From the NCBI GenBank assembly GCA_018058125.1, contig JAGPCH010000032.1, positions 1 to 9,737 of the forward strand: 9,737 nt of DNA. Reading direction: 5' to 3'. Of this stretch, positions 8,053-9,737 are shown one piece after another; positions within the stretch are counted from its first letter, which is position 1, and each line of letters starts with the position of its first letter. The DNA is from Ignavibacteria bacterium. Its GTDB lineage: Bacteria; Bacteroidota; Ignavibacteria; Tepidaquicellales; Tepidaquicellaceae. The position numbers and the translations under genes are program-made. The notes under the pieces are model-generated. The model searched no databases. It was given only the letters and a program-made list of their open reading frames with translations, and was not told where the DNA came from.

Positions 8053-8068
8053 CACATCCGTCCAAAAC
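8053..8068 (+). repeat. Left terminal inverted repeat of the MITE
   Basis: CACATCCGTCCAAAAC, 16 of 16 bases complementary to 8388-8403. The match stops abruptly beyond both arms, which fixes the ends. Confidence 0.88.
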
Positions 8069-8112
8069 GATTTTTATATATGTTAAAAAATTTGATTAAG
8101 ATTTGTATTCAA

Positions 8113-8141
8113 AGATTATTTTCAAATACCAGAAATAATCT
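8113..8141. repeat. Small hairpin inside the MITE
   Basis: AGATTATTT (8113-8121) and AAATAATCT (8133-8141) form a perfect 9-bp stem with an 11-nt loop. AT-only pairing apart from two G-C pairs; a function is not evident. Confidence 0.5.
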
Positions 8142-8200
8142 CACCATACCCTCAACCTTTACTAACCAATTCCATGTAGCCTCAAAACCAAAAAATATAT

Positions 8201-8261
8201 AACACAGAGATGCAGAGAAAACGTAAAAACTAAAATCTCTGTTTCTCTGGGGCTCTGCGTT
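8201..8261. repeat. Imperfect CAGAG-type hairpin nested in the MITE
   Basis: Arms of 20 bases at 8201-8220 and 8242-8261 pair with four mismatches (16 of 20) around a 21-nt loop. Each arm carries two CAGAG blocks (AACxCAGAGxxxCAGAGAAA). It is much richer in G+C than the DNA around it, suggesting a separate origin or a conserved structural role such as a transposase recognition or transcript-folding element. Similar CTCTGTG/CAGAG-rich hairpins are, to my recollection, scattered in many environmental bacterial genomes; this is not verified here. Confidence 0.65.
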
Positions 8262-8387
8262 TTAAAAAAACCAGATGTTATAAGATAACTTATATAAAAG
8301 GAAGGGTTTTGGAGAGAGTTTATTATGATTGTTATCAGCTTACTTGTTAATTAAATCATTAAAATTTCCTTTTTATGATAATGATAA

Positions 8388-8403
8388 GTTTTGGACGGAT
8401 GTG
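8388..8403 (-). repeat. Right terminal inverted repeat of the MITE
   Basis: GTTTTGGACGGATGTG, the exact reverse complement of the left end at 8053-8068. Confidence 0.88.
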
Positions 8404-8412
8404 ATTTTATAA
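8404..8412. repeat. Right 9-bp target site duplication of the MITE
   Basis: ATTTTATAA, identical to 8044-8052 and directly abutting the right terminal repeat. With the next base it forms TATAAT (8408-8413), so the target may have been part of a promoter. Confidence 0.85.
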
Positions 8413-8450
8413 TGAGGCTTTAAAAATTGAAAAATTACCGGAAATCTAAA

Positions 8451-8479
8451 TTGATTCTCAAAATGTGAATAAGTAATTT
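8451..8479 (+). promoter_or_regulatory. Candidate gap promoter
   Basis: TTGATT (8451-8456) and TAATTT (8474-8479) are separated by 17 bp and end 48 bp before the gap start codon. This fits sigma-70 spacing, but the -10 match is weak and the region is AT-rich. An alternative is the perfect TATAAT at 8408-8413 on the MITE junction, which lacks a good -35. Confidence 0.25.
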
Positions 8480-8516
8480 GAATTATATTTTTATTTAAAA
8501 AACTTAAAAAGAAAAC

Positions 8517-8521
8517 GGAGG
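8517..8521 (+). promoter_or_regulatory. Strong Shine-Dalgarno of gap
   Basis: GGAGG followed by a 6-nt spacer before the ATG at 8528. It fixes the gap start and stands out because the other genes of the window show no such sequence. Confidence 0.85.
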
Positions 8522-8527
8522 TTTTTA

Positions 8528-9520
8528 ATGGCTGTAAAAGTCGGAATTAACGGATTTGGAAGAATTGGCAGACTTGTGTTAAGAAGAATGCTTGATATGG
8601 GGGGATTTGATATTGTAGGCATAAATGATCTGACGGATAATAAGACATTAGCTCACCTGCTAAAGTATGATTCAGTTCATGGCAGATTCAACGGTGAAGT
8701 TAAAGTTACTGAAAATGGTATCAGTGTAAATGGTGACGAAATTAAGATAACATCTGAAAAAGATCCTACAAAACTCGGTTGGGGAGAGCTGGATACAGAT
8801 GTAGTCATAGAATCAACCGGTGTGTTTACTACAAAAGAAAAGTTAAATCTTCATATTCAGGGTGGAGCAAAAAAAGTAATTTTATCCGCTCCTGCAAAAG
8901 ATAAATTAGATGCGACTGTTGTATTAGGAGTAAATGATTCAATTATTACAAAAGAAATGAAAATAATCTCAAATGCATCATGTACAACTAACTGTCTGGC
9001 TCCTATGGTAAAAGTTTTAGATGACAATTTTAAAATAGTAAAAGGTTTTATGACAACAATCCATTCTTATACAAATGATCAGGGTTTGCTGGATCAGCCG
9101 CATAATGACCTCCGCAGAGCAAGAGCCGGAGCTGTAAATATTATCCCGACATCTACAGGCGCTGCAAAAGCTGTAGGGGAAGTTCTTCCTCATCTTGCCG
9201 GAAAACTTGACGGATTTGCTTTGAGAGTTCCGACACCGGACGGATCAATAACCGATTTTGTATGTGAACTTGAAAAATCAGCCACCAAAGAAGAGATCAA
9301 TTCAGCAATGAAAAAAGCTTCGGAAGAATCAATGAATGGAATTCTTGAATATACAACTGATCCAATAGTCTCAAGTGACATCGTGGGGAATTCAAATTCA
9401 TGTATATTTGATTCACTCTCTACAATGTCTATGGGCAATCTTGTAAAAGTTGTCGGGTGGTATGATAATGAATGGGGTTACAGCTGCAGAGTAGTAGATC
9501 TTTTAAAGAAAATTGCTTAA
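8528..9520 (+). CDS. gap: Glyceraldehyde-3-phosphate dehydrogenase, type I (NAD-dependent)
   Basis: A complete 330-residue protein of standard length. It oxidises and phosphorylates glyceraldehyde 3-phosphate to 1,3-bisphosphoglycerate in glycolysis, and runs in reverse in gluconeogenesis, in the cytoplasm. The N-terminal Rossmann domain opens with [12 protein letters not shown] (4-15); Asn33-Asp34 (GINDLTD), at the end of the second strand, is typical of NAD preference. The active-site motif SNASCTTNC carries the catalytic Cys152, and His179 (TTIHSYT) is the base. The S-loop region [20 protein letters not shown] (182-201) and the C-terminal [11 protein letters not shown] are intact. Nothing suggests inactivation. 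A strong GGAGG precedes the start. The gene faces away from all genes to its left, with the MITE between, and is followed after 16 bp by a small membrane-protein gene probably in the same transcript. Confidence 0.98.
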   Translation: MAVKVGINGFGRIGRLVLRRMLDMGGFDIVGINDLTDNKTLAHLLKYDSVHGRFNGEVKVTENGISVNGDEIKITSEKDPTKLGWGELDTDVVIESTGVFTTKEKLNLHIQGGAKKVILSAPAKDKLDATVVLGVNDSIITKEMKIISNASCTTNCLAPMVKVLDDNFKIVKGFMTTIHSYTNDQGLLDQPHNDLRRARAGAVNIIPTSTGAAKAVGEVLPHLAGKLDGFALRVPTPDGSITDFVCELEKSATKEEINSAMKKASEESMNGILEYTTDPIVSSDIVGNSNSCIFDSLSTMSMGNLVKVVGWYDNEWGYSCRVVDLLKKIA

Positions 9521-9536
9521 TTCAGATTTAAAAAAA

Positions 9537-9737
9537 ATGGATACCTTATTTCTTGTCGTAAGTTTATTTCTTCCCCGAACGATACTGATAATTTATTATT
9601 TAATAAATCAGATACCGTTAAATACTGTTCCTTTCATCGGTGATATTTTGCTTACAGTATTTATTCCCAGAGCTTTAATTATAATTTATATTGCTCAGAA
9701 TCTGGGAACAGACTCACCTTGGTTCTGGATTCATCTG
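9537..9737 (+). CDS. Small hydrophobic protein, 5' part only
   Basis: An ATG at 9537, 16 bp after the gap stop codon, opens a frame that continues without a stop to the right edge (67 codons). The peptide begins MDTLFLVVSLFLPRT and has two or more hydrophobic stretches (about 3-23 and 31-53), then LGTDSPWFWIHL, so it looks like a small inner-membrane protein. I do not recognise a family or function. CAGATT at 9523-9528 precedes the start instead of a Shine-Dalgarno. Close spacing suggests co-transcription with gap. The C-terminus is outside the window. Confidence 0.72.
   Translation, partial: MDTLFLVVSLFLPRTILIIYYLINQIPLNTVPFIGDILLTVFIPRALIIIYIAQNLGTDSPWFWIHL

Larger units (their letters stand above)
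8053..8403. mobile_element. 351-bp MITE-like non-autonomous insertion element
   Basis: The element is bounded by perfect 16-bp terminal inverted repeats, CACATCCGTCCAAAAC at 8053-8068 and its reverse complement at 8388-8403, and flanked by identical 9-bp direct repeats. No reading frame of useful length lies inside, so it carries no transposase and would depend on one encoded elsewhere. Inside are a 9-bp hairpin (8113-8141), a larger imperfect hairpin (8201-8261) and a small palindrome (TATAAG-ATAA-CTTATA) after 8277. The TIRs and duplication match perfectly, pointing to a fairly recent insertion. A 9-bp duplication occurs in several IS families (for example some IS4-type elements); I cannot assign one from the ends. 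It accounts for most of the 563-bp gap between the DinB-family gene and gap; the remaining flanks (7965-8043 and 8413-8527) are plain AT-rich DNA apart from the sites listed. Confidence 0.87.

Noticed and set aside
8053..8403. CRISPR array or remnant transposase gene in the 8.0-8.4 kb gap
   Set aside because: No spaced direct repeats and no coding frame of useful length; inverted ends with a target duplication explain it as a MITE.
9190..9438. Minus-strand open frame inside gap
   Set aside because: Antisense to a fully conserved gap coding region; coincidental.

Overview
The window looks like a chromosomal stretch from an AT-rich (by eye about one third G+C) member of the Bacteroidota/Chlorobiota/Ignavibacteriota group. 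This is inferred from protein style, not from a marker search. The strongest hint is the elongation factor P, whose loop reads TPGNLRAF, a form I associate with green sulfur bacteria and relatives. A second hint is that most genes lack a clear Shine-Dalgarno sequence; gap is the exception.

Layout. Positions 1-7201 hold six minus-strand genes, transcribed in the order efp, accB, accC, a small secreted/membrane protein of unknown function, an enoyl-ACP-reductase-like short-chain dehydrogenase, and a very large tubulin/FtsZ-like protein that runs off the left edge. Gaps between them are 31-73 bp with no convincing terminator, so they could be one operon. The start of that operon is a familiar block: translation factor EF-P plus the biotin carrier and biotin carboxylase of acetyl-CoA carboxylase. 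The reductase fits the fatty-acid theme. The tubulin-like protein is the surprising member: at least 1031 residues, with a glycine-rich nucleotide loop near the N-terminus and the tubulin signature GGTGSG at residues 208-213.

Positions 7202-7466 separate this cluster from a minus-strand DinB-family gene (7467-7964) and hold a probable terminator hairpin and the presumed efp promoter. Positions 7965-8527 are non-coding and contain an insertion: a 351-bp element (8053-8403) with perfect 16-bp terminal inverted repeats and a perfect 9-bp target duplication (ATTTTATAA), no transposase, and an internal hairpin built on a CAGAG motif. This is a MITE-type element sitting 115 bp upstream of gap.

Positions 8528-9520 encode glycolytic glyceraldehyde-3-phosphate dehydrogenase on the plus strand, with a strong ribosome binding site. 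It is followed after 16 bp by the start of a small hydrophobic protein (9537 onward) cut by the right edge.

The most interesting items are the giant tubulin-like GTPase candidate linked to lipid synthesis genes, the newly delimited MITE, and the EF-P whose modification site carries Asn in place of Lys/Arg.
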